Shown: piece after piece, positions 51,309 through 60,031 of the stretch
How the letters are laid out: the number at the start of each line of letters is the position of its first letter
Position numbering within the stretch: the stretch's first letter is position 1
Assembly: GCA_001429255.1 (NCBI GenBank)
Contig: LMJI01000001.1
Location: 2,092,310 to 2,156,309, forward strand
DNA: 64,000 nucleotides
Source of the DNA: Cellulomonas sp. Root930
GTDB lineage: Bacteria > Actinomycetota > Actinomycetes > Actinomycetales > Cellulomonadaceae
Direction of reading: 5' to 3'
The notes under the pieces: generated by a model
What the model was told of the DNA's origin: nothing
Databases searched by the model: none
Seen by the model: the letters and a program-made list of their open reading frames with translations, nothing else
Program-made: the position numbers and the translations under genes

Positions 51309-52054
51309 CACGCACTGCCCTGGTGACCGGAGCCGCCCGCGGCATCGGCGCCGCGACCGCCCTCCGGCTCGCCGCCGACGGCTTCCAGGTGGCCGTCCTC
51401 GACCTGCGCGAGGAGGACTGCGCGGCCACCGTCGACGCCGTGACCGCTGCCGGCGGGCGTGCCGTCGCGGTCGGGGCCGACGTCGGCGACACGGACGCCG
51501 CCGCCGCGGCCGTGGCGCGCGTGGCCGACGAGCTGGGGGCGCCCACGGTCCTGGTCAACAACGCCGGCATCCTGCGCGACAACCTGCTGTTCAAGATGTC
51601 GGAGGCCGACTGGGACTCCGTCATCTCGGTGCACCTGCGCGGCGCCTTCCTCATGAGCCGCGAGGTGCAGAAGCACCAGGTGGCTGCCGGCTGGGGGCGG
51701 ATCGTCAACCTGTCGAGCACGTCGGCGCTGGGCAACCGCGGGCAGGCCAACTACGCGACCGCCAAGTCCGGGCTGCAGGGGTTCACCAAGACGCTGGCCA
51801 TCGAGCTGGGCCGGTTCGGGGTCACGGTGAACTCGGTGGCCCCGGGGTTCATCGCCACCGACATGCTGCGACAGACCGCCGAGCGGCTCGGGATCACGTT
51901 CGAGCAGTTCCTCGAGGGGGCCGCCAAGGAGATCCCGGTCGGGCGCGTGGGTCAGCCGGCGGACATCGCGAACGCCGTGTCGTTCTTCTGCTCGGAGGCC
52001 GCGAGCTTCGTCAACGGGCAGGTCCTCTACGTCGCCGGCGGGCCGAAGGCGTGA
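51305..52054 (+). CDS. SDR-family oxidoreductase (FabG-like 3-hydroxyacyl dehydrogenase/reductase)
   Basis: A 249-residue short-chain dehydrogenase. The cofactor loop is LVTGAARGIGAATAL, NNAG is at about residue 84, and the catalytic set is Ser in VNLSSTSALG with YATAKSG (Tyr and Lys). NSVAPGFIATDM is typical of FabG. In this context, between an alcohol dehydrogenase and an enoyl-CoA hydratase-type protein, oxidation of a hydroxyacyl-CoA (or reduction of a ketoacyl-CoA) is likely. GTG overlaps the preceding stop, with GAAAGGA upstream. Confidence 0.92.
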   Translation: MTRTALVTGAARGIGAATALRLAADGFQVAVLDLREEDCAATVDAVTAAGGRAVAVGADVGDTDAAAAAVARVADELGAPTVLVNNAGILRDNLLFKMSEADWDSVISVHLRGAFLMSREVQKHQVAAGWGRIVNLSSTSALGNRGQANYATAKSGLQGFTKTLAIELGRFGVTVNSVAPGFIATDMLRQTAERLGITFEQFLEGAAKEIPVGRVGQPADIANAVSFFCSEAASFVNGQVLYVAGGPKA

Positions 52055-52509
52055 TCGCGGTGGACGCCCCCGCGGGGCTCGTGGCCGCCGTCGGGCAGAG
52101 CGCGACGGCCGACCGCTGGTTCGCCGTCGACCAGGCGCGGATCGACGCGTTCGCCGACACCACGGACGACCACCAGTGGATCCATGTCGACCCGGTCAGG
52201 GCTGCCGAGGGTCCGTTCGGCGCGACCGTCGCGCACGGGTACCTCACGCTCGCCCTGATCCCGGTGCTGACCGACGGGCTGGTCGAGGTCGGCGGGACCG
52301 GGCTGGTGGTCAACTACGGCCTCGACCGCGTGCGGTTCCTCCAGCCGGTGACCGCCGGGTCGCGCATCCGGGCGACGTCCACAGTGACCTCCGCAGAGCC
52401 GACCCGGCAGGGCGTCCGCGCGACCTTCACGGTGACGGTCGAGATCGAGGGCGCGACCAGGCCGGCCCTGATCGCGGAGACGGTCGTCCTCTACGTCGCG
52501 GCCGCCTGA
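52051..52509 (+). CDS. MaoC-family dehydratase (R-specific enoyl-CoA hydratase type)
   Basis: A 152-residue single hot-dog-fold protein. The catalytic Asp-His pair of the hydratase-2 motif is in TTDDHQWIHVDPVRAAEGPFGATVAHGYLTL (residues about 38-69). It would add water across an enoyl-CoA to give a 3-hydroxyacyl-CoA, fitting the SDR just upstream. The GTG start overlaps the SDR stop. A long hairpin terminates the trio. Confidence 0.92.
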   Translation: MIAVDAPAGLVAAVGQSATADRWFAVDQARIDAFADTTDDHQWIHVDPVRAAEGPFGATVAHGYLTLALIPVLTDGLVEVGGTGLVVNYGLDRVRFLQPVTAGSRIRATSTVTSAEPTRQGVRATFTVTVEIEGATRPALIAETVVLYVAAA

Positions 52510-52571
52510 ACACCCGCAACGTCCGAGGAAGTGAGCGCTCCAGCAGCCACTTCCTCGGACGTTGCGTGTTC
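52508..52571. terminator. Long bidirectional terminator between MaoC and thiolase genes
   Basis: The core arms 52516-52533 and 52548-52565 form a perfect 18-bp stem with a 14-base loop; outer GAACAC/GTGTTC (52508-52513, 52566-52571) extends it past a two-base bulge. It separates convergent genes. Confidence 0.8.
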
Positions 52572-52579
52572 TCGGCGCG

Positions 52580-53803
52580 TCAGGAGACCCGCTCGACCAC
52601 CATCGCCATGCCCTGGCCGCCGCCGACGCACATGGTCTCCAGGCCGAACGTGCCGTCCTGCACCGCGAGGCCGTGCAGCAGGGTCGTCGTCAGCCGGGCA
52701 CCGGTGCTCCCGAACGGGTGACCGACCGCGATCGCGCCGCCGTGGACGTTGAGCTTGTCGTGGTCGATCCCCAGGGCGCGCGCCGACGGGAGGACCTGCG
52801 CGGCGAACGCCTCGTTGAGCTCGACCAGGTCGATGTCGTCGATGCCCAGGCCGGCACGGGCCAGGGCCATCCGCGAGGCGTCCACCGGTCCGAGGCCCAT
52901 GATCTCCGGCGACAGTCCGCTGACCGCCGTGGACACGATGCGCGCCAGCGGGGTCAGGCCGAGCTCGTCGACGATCCGGTCGCTCACGATCACCACGGCC
53001 GCGGCGCCGTCGTTGAGCGGGCAGCAGTTGCCGGCCGTGACCGTGCCGTCGGGCCGGAACACCGGGTTCAGGCCTGCGAGCGCCTCGACCGTGACGCCGG
53101 GGCGGGGTCCGTCGTCGTGTGCCACGACCGTGCCGTCCGGCAGGGTCACCGGGGTGATCTCGTCCGCCCAGAACCCGTCGGCCAGGGCCTTCTCCGCGCG
53201 GTTCTGGGACAGGGCCGCGAACTCGTCCTGCTCGCGGCGCGTGGTGCCGGTGAGCGCGGCGACGTTCTCGGCCGTCTGGCCCATCGCGATGTACGCGTCG
53301 GGGAGCAGCTCGCTGTCGCGCGGGTCGGTCCAGACGTCGGCCCCGGCCGCGCGCTCCGCCGTCCGCGCCACGGCGGAGGCGAACCGCGGGTTCTGCAGGT
53401 CCACGCCGGGGATGTGGTCCGAGGACCCGACCACCGACCGGCTCACGCACTCGACGCCGGCGGACACGAACACGTCGCCCTCGCCGGCCTTGATCGCGTG
53501 GAACGCCATCCGGGTGGTCTGCAGCGACGACGAGCAGTACCGGTTCACGGTGGTGCCCGGGACGGAGTCGAGGCCGAGCAGCACGGCGACGATCCGGGCC
53601 ATGTTCATGCCCTGCTCGCCGCCGGGCATGCCGCAGCCGAGCAGCAGGTCCTCGACGCGGCCGGGGTCGAGCGACGGCACCTGTGCGAGCGCGGCGCGGA
53701 CCATCGACGCGGCGAGGTCGTCCGGACGGACCTCCGTGAGCGAGCCCTTGAACGCGCGGCCGATGGGCGAGCGGGCGGTCGCGACGATGTACGCCTCGGC
53801 CAT
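52580..53803 (-). CDS. fadA: Acetyl-CoA acyltransferase (thiolase)
   Basis: A 407-residue type II thiolase that cleaves 3-ketoacyl-CoA in the last step of beta-oxidation. The nucleophilic Cys is in TVNRYCSSSLQTT near residue 92; the C-terminal His is in GGAIAVGHPFGSTGAR and the second Cys in MCVGGGQGMAMVV. Residues LVELNEAFAAQVLP are also typical. Degradative rather than biosynthetic use is suggested by the adjoining acyl-CoA dehydrogenase, with which it overlaps by one base (TGATG). Confidence 0.94.
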   Translation of the reverse strand: MAEAYIVATARSPIGRAFKGSLTEVRPDDLAASMVRAALAQVPSLDPGRVEDLLLGCGMPGGEQGMNMARIVAVLLGLDSVPGTTVNRYCSSSLQTTRMAFHAIKAGEGDVFVSAGVECVSRSVVGSSDHIPGVDLQNPRFASAVARTAERAAGADVWTDPRDSELLPDAYIAMGQTAENVAALTGTTRREQDEFAALSQNRAEKALADGFWADEITPVTLPDGTVVAHDDGPRPGVTVEALAGLNPVFRPDGTVTAGNCCPLNDGAAAVVIVSDRIVDELGLTPLARIVSTAVSGLSPEIMGLGPVDASRMALARAGLGIDDIDLVELNEAFAAQVLPSARALGIDHDKLNVHGGAIAVGHPFGSTGARLTTTLLHGLAVQDGTFGLETMCVGGGQGMAMVVERVS

Positions 53804-54996
53804 CAGACGAACGCCGCGATGCCGGTGATGGCACGCCCCACGATCAGGTGGTTCATGTCCTTGGTGCCCTCGAACGAGTACACGGCCTCGGCGTCGGCCA
53901 TGTAGCGCGCGACGCCGTGGTCCAGCTGGATGCCGTTGCCCCCGAGCGTCTCGCGGCACAGGGCCACGGTCTCCCGCATCGCGGTCGTCGTGTAGGCCTT
54001 GGCCAGCGCCGAGTGCTGGTCCCCCTGACGGTCCTGGTCGCCCAGCTGGGAGGCCCGGACGCACAGCGCGATGCTGGCGGTGATGTTGCCCAGGCACCGG
54101 GCGAGCCGGTCCTGGACCAGCTGGAAGGACGCGATCGGCTTGCCGAACTGCTTGCGCTCGAGGGTGTACCTCACGGTGGCCTCGTAGGCGCCGACGGCCA
54201 CCCCGACCGCCTGCCACGCGACCTCCGCCCGGGTCAGGCGGAGCACCGTGGCGACGTCGCGGAACGAGTGGATGTTCGGGAGCCGGTCGGCCTCCGACAC
54301 CTCGACCCCGTCGAGCAGGATGTCGGCGTTCTGCACGGACCGCAGCGCCTGCTTGCGCTCGATCTTGGTGGCGGTGAACCCGGGGGTGCCGCGGCGGACA
54401 ATGAAGCCCTTGACCTGGTCGTCGGCGGTGTCCCGCGCCCAGATGACGGTGAGGTCCGCGAACGTGGCGTTGCCGATCCAGCGCTTGGCGCCGTTCAGCA
54501 CCCAGGTGTCGCCGGTGCGGTGCGCGGTGGTGCGCAGGCCGCGCGCCGTGTCGGAGCCGGACAGCGGCTCGGTGAGCCCGAAGGCGCCCACCAGCTCGCC
54601 GCGGCTCATGGGCGGCAGCAGCTCGGCGCGCTGCTCGGGCGAGCCGCCGACGCCGATCGCGCCCATGGTCAGCCCGTTCTGCACGCCGATGAAGGTGGAG
54701 AACCCGGCGTCCACGCGGGAGAGCTCGAGCGCGACCCACCCGCGGTAGACCGCGCTGTTCTCGAACCGGACCGTCTCCGGCCACATCGGCCCGAGCAGCC
54801 CGAGCTCACCGACCCGCGGGATGAGGTGCACGGGGAACTCGGCGCGGTCCCAGTAGTCGTCGGCGATCGGCCGGACCTCGGACTCCAGGAACTCCCGGAT
54901 CTCCATGACGTGCTCGTTCTCGACGGGCGTGAGCAGGTCCTGGAAGGAGTAGAAGTCGCTGGTCAGCAGCGCGTGGGTCACGTCAGTTTGAGTCAC
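53803..54996 (-). CDS. Acyl-CoA dehydrogenase, glutaryl-CoA-dehydrogenase-like
   Basis: A 397-residue FAD enzyme that introduces a 2,3 double bond into an acyl-CoA. FGLTEPLSGSDTARGLRT-type flavin contacts, RWIGNATFADLTVIWAR and the catalytic Glu in YSFEGTKDMNHLIVGRAITG align best with glutaryl-CoA dehydrogenases. The Arg that holds the distal carboxylate of glutaryl-CoA appears to be Ser here (RVDAGFSTFIGVQ), so a non-dicarboxylic substrate is likely. GTG at 54996 has GGAG about ten bases upstream. Operon with the thiolase; divergent from the TetR gene. Confidence 0.92.
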   Translation of the reverse strand: MTQTDVTHALLTSDFYSFQDLLTPVENEHVMEIREFLESEVRPIADDYWDRAEFPVHLIPRVGELGLLGPMWPETVRFENSAVYRGWVALELSRVDAGFSTFIGVQNGLTMGAIGVGGSPEQRAELLPPMSRGELVGAFGLTEPLSGSDTARGLRTTAHRTGDTWVLNGAKRWIGNATFADLTVIWARDTADDQVKGFIVRRGTPGFTATKIERKQALRSVQNADILLDGVEVSEADRLPNIHSFRDVATVLRLTRAEVAWQAVGVAVGAYEATVRYTLERKQFGKPIASFQLVQDRLARCLGNITASIALCVRASQLGDQDRQGDQHSALAKAYTTTAMRETVALCRETLGGNGIQLDHGVARYMADAEAVYSFEGTKDMNHLIVGRAITGIAAFV

Positions 54997-55040
54997 GTCA
55001 TGGCTCCGCTCGTCGATCGGCTCTGATCTCGCTCCGAGTC

Positions 55041-55064
55041 TGCATCATTTTCCCAGATGTTGCA
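55041..55064. promoter_or_regulatory. Imperfect palindrome between acyl-CoA dehydrogenase and tetR genes
   Basis: TGCATCAT and ATGTTGCA form the inverted repeat TGCAnCAT/ATGnTGCA over 24 bases in the AT-richer 100-base divergent gap. A half-site CATACC (55063-55068) abuts it. It may be a second-type operator of the TetR protein. Confidence 0.35.
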
Positions 55065-55084
55065 TACCCCTCGTTGCGGAGGAG

Positions 55085-55090
55085 TAGGTT
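55085..55090 (+). promoter_or_regulatory. Leaderless -10 box of the tetR gene
   Basis: TAGGTT ends six bases before the ATG at 55097. Confidence 0.5.
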
Positions 55091-55096
55091 GCCGCC

Positions 55097-55738
55097 ATGT
55101 CGCACCTCGACGTCATCGGAGGCGGCCTCGGCCGCATCGGCACCCGCGTCGCGCCCTCGTGGCTGTCGCAACGGCTGGAGGACGGCGAGCACGCCGAGGC
55201 GCTGCGGGCGTTCGTCGCTGCCCGCGAGACGTTCATCGAGGGCGCCCGGATCGACATGGGCCGCCTGGCGACGAAGCTCGGCGTCGACCGCACCTCGCTG
55301 TTCCGGTGGGTGGGCAACCGCGACGCGCTCCTCTCGGAGGTCCTCTGGTCGCTGGCCGTCCCCACGCTCGAGCAGGCGGAGGCCGCGACGCACGGCACCG
55401 AGGGCCCCGCCCGGGTGGCGGCGGTCCTCACGCACTTCGCGCGCGACCTCATCACCGCCGACTACTTCCGCGGCTTCCTGCGCCGCGAACCGGCGCGTGC
55501 CCTGCGGCTGCTGACCACGAAGGAGAGCGACATCCAGCGGCGGTACGTCGCCGTCGTCGAGGCGCTGGTCCGCCAGGAGCTGGGCGAGCAGCCGTTCGGC
55601 GGTGCCGTCGGCGCGCACGACCTGGCGTACCTGCTGGTCCGCGTCTCGGAGTCCTTCACCTACGCGGACCTCATCACCGGCGACGTGCCCAGCGCCGAGC
55701 GCGCCCGCGCGGCCTTCGAGCTGGTGCTCAGGCCATGA
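55097..55738 (+). CDS. TetR/AcrR-family regulator, QsdR-like
   Basis: A 213-residue repressor. The helix-turn-helix is unusually far in (about residues 50-75): IDMGRLATKLGVDRTSLFRWVGNRDALLSEVLW. The C-terminal ligand domain, with KESDIQRRYVAVVEALVRQEL and LAYLLVRVSESFTYADLITG, looks like the QsdR-type C-terminal domain; Rhodococcus QsdR senses opened gamma-lactones (gamma-hydroxy acids). It is central to the catabolic island and the best candidate to bind CATACCG-N6-CGGTATG. Its stop overlaps the thioesterase ATG. Confidence 0.85.
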   Translation: MSHLDVIGGGLGRIGTRVAPSWLSQRLEDGEHAEALRAFVAARETFIEGARIDMGRLATKLGVDRTSLFRWVGNRDALLSEVLWSLAVPTLEQAEAATHGTEGPARVAAVLTHFARDLITADYFRGFLRREPARALRLLTTKESDIQRRYVAVVEALVRQELGEQPFGGAVGAHDLAYLLVRVSESFTYADLITGDVPSAERARAAFELVLRP

Positions 55739-56139
55739 CCTATCCGCACACCGCTCCGTTCCCGACGCGCTGGAACGACAACGACGTCTACGGCCACCTC
55801 AACAACACCGTCTACTACGAGGCCATGGACACGACGATCAACGTCTGGCTCATGACCTCGGCCGGCCTCGACCCGTCCGCCGGGGAGCCGATCGGCGTCT
55901 GCGTGTCGTCGTCGTGCGAGTTCGCGGCGTCCGCCGCCTTCCCGGACGCGCTCGAGGTGGGGCTGCGGGCCGGCCGGGTGGGCAGGAGCTCCGTGACGTG
56001 GGAGCTCGGCATCCTGCGCGACGGGGTCGTGATCGCCGAGGGCCGGTTCGTGCACGTGTTCGTCGACGACGCCACGCGGCGCCCCGTCCCCATCCCCGCG
56101 CACATCCGCGAGGCCATCGAGCGCGAGCTCACCATCTGA
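55735..56139 (+). CDS. Acyl-CoA thioesterase (4HBT hot-dog family)
   Basis: A 134-residue thioesterase. The 4-hydroxybenzoyl-CoA-thioesterase-type signature RWNDNDVYGHLNNTVYYEAMD (21 residues, from Arg12) holds the catalytic Asp in the DVYGHLNN segment. It would hydrolyse an acyl-CoA to free acid and CoA, perhaps as a safety valve that recycles CoA when intermediates accumulate. The ATG overlaps the tetR stop, so regulator and thioesterase are made from one message. Confidence 0.92.
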   Translation: MTYPHTAPFPTRWNDNDVYGHLNNTVYYEAMDTTINVWLMTSAGLDPSAGEPIGVCVSSSCEFAASAAFPDALEVGLRAGRVGRSSVTWELGILRDGVVIAEGRFVHVFVDDATRRPVPIPAHIREAIERELTI

Positions 56140-56147
56140 TCGGGTAG

Positions 56148-56169
56148 CATACCGACCGGGCGGTATGAC
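56148..56169. promoter_or_regulatory. Catabolic-regulon operator 2
   Basis: CATACCG-ACCGGG-CGGTATG (56148-56167) repeats operator 1 in arms and spacing. The right arm starts the -10 box TATGAC (56164-56169), and its end is 31 bases from the kinase ATG, nearly the same geometry as at operator 1. Confidence 0.72.
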
Positions 56170-56197
56170 GAGGTGCCTCCCGGAGAGGCGGTCGACG

Positions 56198-57247
56198 ATG
56201 ACCCGACGCATGCCGGACCCGCCCGGGCTCGACGTGGCGCGACTCGAGGCATACCTGAGACGTGAGCACCCGGCCGCGGTGGGCGACGGTCCGCTGTCGG
56301 CGCGGGTGATCGCCGGAGGGCGCAGCAACCTCACGTACCGGGTCGACGGCGGCGCGACACCCCTGGTCGTCCGCAGGCCGCCGCTCGGGCACGTGCAGAC
56401 CACCGCGCACGACATGGCCCGCGAGTTCCGGGTCATCTCCGCGCTGCGGGGGTCTCGCGTCCCGGTCCCCCCGGCGGTCGCGCTGGTGGAGGACCCGTCC
56501 GCGGGCACGGGCACGGTGTTCTACGTGATGGACCTCGTCGAGGGCGCCGTGCTGGCGCACCAGGCGCAGAACACGACCTACACCGCCGACGAGCTGCGTG
56601 CCGTGAGCCTCGAGCTGGTCACGCTGCTGGCGGAGCTGCACGCGATCGACCCCGCGGACGTCGGCCTCGCGGACCTCGGGCGGTCCGACGGCTACCTCGA
56701 CCGGCAGCTGCGACGGTGGCGGACCCAGCTGGACGGGTCGCGCTCGCGGCCGGTGCCGAGCCTCGACGACCTGCAGGGACGCCTGGCGGAACGGGTGCCG
56801 ACGACGCGGCGCAGCAGCATCGTGCACGGCGACTACCGGCTGGACAACGCGCTCGTCGGGGGACAGGTCCCGCACATCACCGCGATCCTCGACTGGGAGA
56901 TGGCGACGCTCGGCGACTCGGCGGTCGACCTGGGCATGCTCGGCCTCTACTGGCACATCCGCGGCATCGCCGGCGCCGAGGGGGTGGCGCCCAGCGCGGT
57001 CGACCCGGCCGCGGGCTACCCGGCGTTCGACGAGCTGGTGGACGCGTACTGCGCCCGCCTGGGCAGCAGCGTGCCTGAGCTGGGCTGGTACCGGGCGTTC
57101 GCCGCGTACAAGCTCGCGGTCATCCTCGAGGGGATCCACTTCCGGTTCCTCGGCGGGGACACGGTCGGCGACGGGTTCGACCGGATCGGGGGCCTGGTCG
57201 GGCCACTCGCCGACGAGGGCCTGGCGCAGCTGGCGGGGGTGCGCTGA
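56198..57247 (+). CDS. Phosphotransferase (APH/ACAD10-11 kinase-like)
   Basis: A 349-residue aminoglycoside-phosphotransferase-fold kinase. The catalytic loop is SIVHGDYRLDNALV and the metal-binding Asp is in ILDWEMATLGD. Such proteins, paired with an acyl-CoA dehydrogenase, correspond to the kinase domain of mammalian ACAD10/11 and to bacterial LvaA, which phosphorylate 4-hydroxyacyl-CoAs. The ATG at 56198 follows GGAGAGG; an earlier in-frame ATG at 56165 lies inside the operator and lacks a ribosome site. It overlaps the next dehydrogenase by one base. Confidence 0.9.
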   Translation: MTRRMPDPPGLDVARLEAYLRREHPAAVGDGPLSARVIAGGRSNLTYRVDGGATPLVVRRPPLGHVQTTAHDMAREFRVISALRGSRVPVPPAVALVEDPSAGTGTVFYVMDLVEGAVLAHQAQNTTYTADELRAVSLELVTLLAELHAIDPADVGLADLGRSDGYLDRQLRRWRTQLDGSRSRPVPSLDDLQGRLAERVPTTRRSSIVHGDYRLDNALVGGQVPHITAILDWEMATLGDSAVDLGMLGLYWHIRGIAGAEGVAPSAVDPAAGYPAFDELVDAYCARLGSSVPELGWYRAFAAYKLAVILEGIHFRFLGGDTVGDGFDRIGGLVGPLADEGLAQLAGVR

Positions 57248-58446
57248 TGGACTTCGCACCCGATGCCGTGACGGTCGACGTCGTCGGCCGCGTGCAGGCG
57301 TTCCTCGACGAGCACGTCTACCCCGCCGAGCCGGTGCTGGAGGCCGAGCTGGCGGCGACACCGACCGAGTGGGGGACGCGGCCGGTGGTCCGGCGCCTGC
57401 AGGGGCTGGCCAGCGAGCAGGGCCTCTGGAACCTCTTCCTGCCGAGCGTCCTGACCAACCTCCAGTACGCGCCGGTCGCCGAGCTCACCGGCCGCAGCCC
57501 GCGCCTGGCCCCGGCGGCGTTCAACTGCGCGGCCCCGGACACGGGCAACATGGAGCTGCTCACGGAGTTCGGCACGGCCGAGCAGAAGGAGGAGTGGCTG
57601 GAGCCCCTCCTCGACGCCGAGATCCGGTCCGCGTTCTGCATGACCGAGCCGGACGTCGCCTCGTCGGACGCCTCGCAGATCGCCACCCGCATCGTCCGCG
57701 ACGGCGACGAGTACGTGATCACCGGCCGCAAGTGGTGGTCCACGGGCGCCATGAACCCCGAGTGCGCGCTGCTGGTCGTCATGGGCGCCACGGACCCCTC
57801 GGCCGAGCGGCACCGTCGTCAGAGCATGGTGCTGGTGCCGCGGGACGCCCCGGGGGTGCGGATCGTGCGGCCGCTGACCGTGTTCGGGTACGACGACCGC
57901 GACCACGGGGGCCACGCGGAGATCGTGTTCGAGGACGTGCGCGTGCCCGTCGCCACCATGCTGTCCGGCGAGGGCGACGGGTTCGCCATCGCCCAGGCGC
58001 GGCTCGGCCCGGGCCGGATCCACCACTGCATGCGCTCGCTCGGCATGGCGGAGCGGGCGATGGACCTGGTCGTGGAGCGTGCGACGTCGCGCACCGCGTT
58101 CGGGAAGCGCCTCGCGGACCAGGGCGTGGTGCGCGAGTGGGTGGCCGAGTCCCGGCTCCAGATCGAGGCCCTGCGCCTCCTGGTGCTCAAGACCGCCTGG
58201 CTCATGGACACGGTCGGCAACCGCGCGGCCATGACCGAGATCCAGGCCATCAAGATCGCGGTCCCGCGGGCCGTGCAGCAGATCCTCGACCGCGCCATCC
58301 AGCTGTTCGGCGCGGCCGGCCTGTCCGGCGACCAGCCGCTGGCCGAGATGTTCGCCGCCGCGCGTGCCCTCCGCCTGGCCGACGGTCCTGACGAGGTCCA
58401 CCTCGCCTCACTCGGGCGAGCCCAGCTCACGACGAAAGGACAATGA
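57247..58446 (+). CDS. Acyl-CoA dehydrogenase, ACAD10/11-type
   Basis: A 399-residue dehydrogenase-fold protein. SAFCMTEPDVASSDASQIATR, the GRKWWSTGAMNPECALLVVMG segment and the C-terminal ALRLADGPDEVHLASLG identify the ACAD10/11-like clade, in which LvaC belongs. In that clade the enzyme removes phosphate from a 4-phosphoacyl-CoA and yields an enoyl-CoA that re-enters beta-oxidation. Overlap with the kinase gene (TGATG) makes it a split version of the eukaryotic fusion. Confidence 0.9.
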   Translation: MDFAPDAVTVDVVGRVQAFLDEHVYPAEPVLEAELAATPTEWGTRPVVRRLQGLASEQGLWNLFLPSVLTNLQYAPVAELTGRSPRLAPAAFNCAAPDTGNMELLTEFGTAEQKEEWLEPLLDAEIRSAFCMTEPDVASSDASQIATRIVRDGDEYVITGRKWWSTGAMNPECALLVVMGATDPSAERHRRQSMVLVPRDAPGVRIVRPLTVFGYDDRDHGGHAEIVFEDVRVPVATMLSGEGDGFAIAQARLGPGRIHHCMRSLGMAERAMDLVVERATSRTAFGKRLADQGVVREWVAESRLQIEALRLLVLKTAWLMDTVGNRAAMTEIQAIKIAVPRAVQQILDRAIQLFGAAGLSGDQPLAEMFAAARALRLADGPDEVHLASLGRAQLTTKGQ

Positions 58447-58447
58447 C

Positions 58448-60028
58448 ATGACTGATCAGGCTCTCGATGGCGCGGGCTACGCCAGCCTGTCCGTCGCGGC
58501 GATCCTCGCCGAGACCGCGCACCGCACCCCCGACCGCACCGCGTTCCTCCTGGGCGACCAGGTGGTCCGCTACGGCGAGCTGTGGGACCAGACGCGTTCC
58601 TACGCCGGCGCCCTGCGCGCCCGCGGCATCGGGCCGGGCGACCGCGTCGCCATGATCGTGCCGAACGTGCCCGACTTCGCCCGCGTCTACTACGGCGTGC
58701 TGGCGCTGGGCGCGGTCGTCGTGCCGGTCCACCTGCTGTTCAAGGCGGACGAGATCGAGTTCGTCCTGCGCGACTCGGGCGCCACGCTCCTGGTCGCGGC
58801 GGCGCCGATGCTCGCCGAGGCGGCGCCCGCCGCGGCACGGGCCGGCCTCCCGCTGCTCACGGTGCTGGTCCCCGACGGCATGGCGGTCCCCTTCCCCCGG
58901 CTCGAGGACGAGGCGGCAGCGGCGGACCCGATCGACCGGTACGAGTCCGTGCACCCGATCAGCGCCGCGACGATCCTCTACACGAGCGGCACCACGGGCC
59001 GGCCCAAGGGGGCGGTCGGCTCGCACCTGTCCATCGTCGAGCAGGTCCACGTGGCCCTCATCGACCTGTTCGACATGCGTCGCGACGACGTCGTCTTCGG
59101 CGGTCTGCCGCTCTTCCACACGTTCGGGCAGGTCTCGGTGATGAACACGGCGTTCCGCAGGGGCGCCGCCGTGATCCTGCTGCCGAAGTTCGACCCGGAC
59201 CAGGCGCTCGCGCAGATGGTCCATCACGGGGCGACGGTGTTCACGGCGGTCCCGACGATGTACATCGGACTCCTCCAGGCCGCCGCGCGCAGCACGGACC
59301 GACCGCCTCTGCGGTACGCGGTGTCGGGAGGCGCCGCGCTGCCCGTGGCGGTGCTCGAGGTGTTCTCGCGGGAGTTCGGCGCCGAGGTGCACGAGGGCTA
59401 CGGGCTGACCGAGACGTCGCCGGCCGTCGCGTTCAACCGCGTCGGCGAGCCGATCCGGCCGGGCACCGTCGGGCGACCGCTCTGGGGCGTCGACATCGCG
59501 ATCGCGGACGCGCACCTCGACGACCGGGTCGTCCCGGTGCCCACCGGCGAGCTGGGCGAGATCGTGATCCGCGGCCACGCCCTGTTCAAGGGCTACCTGG
59601 GCAACCCGGAGGCGTCGGCCGCCGCGGTGGTGGACGGCTGGTTCCGCACGGGTGACCTGGGCACCATGGACGCCGACGACATCGTGACGATCGTGGACCG
59701 CAAGAAGGACATGATCGTGCGCAACGGCTACAACGTGTACCCGAGCGAGGTCGAGGACGTGATGATGCGGCACCCCGCCGTCGCGTTCGCGGCGGTCTTC
59801 GGGCTCCCCGACGAGGCGCGCGGCCAGGAGGTGCACGCCGCGGTGGTGCTCCTCGACGGGCACGAGGCGACACCGGAGGAGCTGGTCGCGTTCACCCAGG
59901 AGCGCATCGCGGCCTACAAGTTCCCGCGCGTGGTGCACCTGGTGGACGCCCTGCCCCTCGGAGGCAGCGGCAAGGTGCTCAAGCGCGAGCTCGTCGCCCA
60001 GTTCCAGACGGAGCCCGTCCAGGCGTGA
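58448..60028 (+). CDS. AMP-forming acyl-CoA synthetase (fatty-acid--CoA ligase family)
   Basis: A 526-residue ANL-superfamily ligase. The ATP loop is TILYTSGTTGRPKGAVGS, followed by HEGYGLTETSPAV, the hinge Asp region DGWFRTGDLGTMD, DRKKDMIVRNGYNVYPSEVED, and the catalytic Lys in GGSGKVLKREL near the end. It activates a carboxylate for the dehydrogenases and kinase encoded upstream. GAAAGGA lies just ahead of the ATG at 58448. Closing hairpin at 60032-60072. Confidence 0.94.
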   Translation: MTDQALDGAGYASLSVAAILAETAHRTPDRTAFLLGDQVVRYGELWDQTRSYAGALRARGIGPGDRVAMIVPNVPDFARVYYGVLALGAVVVPVHLLFKADEIEFVLRDSGATLLVAAAPMLAEAAPAAARAGLPLLTVLVPDGMAVPFPRLEDEAAAADPIDRYESVHPISAATILYTSGTTGRPKGAVGSHLSIVEQVHVALIDLFDMRRDDVVFGGLPLFHTFGQVSVMNTAFRRGAAVILLPKFDPDQALAQMVHHGATVFTAVPTMYIGLLQAAARSTDRPPLRYAVSGGAALPVAVLEVFSREFGAEVHEGYGLTETSPAVAFNRVGEPIRPGTVGRPLWGVDIAIADAHLDDRVVPVPTGELGEIVIRGHALFKGYLGNPEASAAAVVDGWFRTGDLGTMDADDIVTIVDRKKDMIVRNGYNVYPSEVEDVMMRHPAVAFAAVFGLPDEARGQEVHAAVVLLDGHEATPEELVAFTQERIAAYKFPRVVHLVDALPLGGSGKVLKRELVAQFQTEPVQA

Positions 60029-60031
60029 CAG

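Noticed and set aside
55063..55068. CATACC as a third copy of the catabolic operator
   Set aside because: Only a half-site; no CGGTATG arm follows at the six-base spacing.
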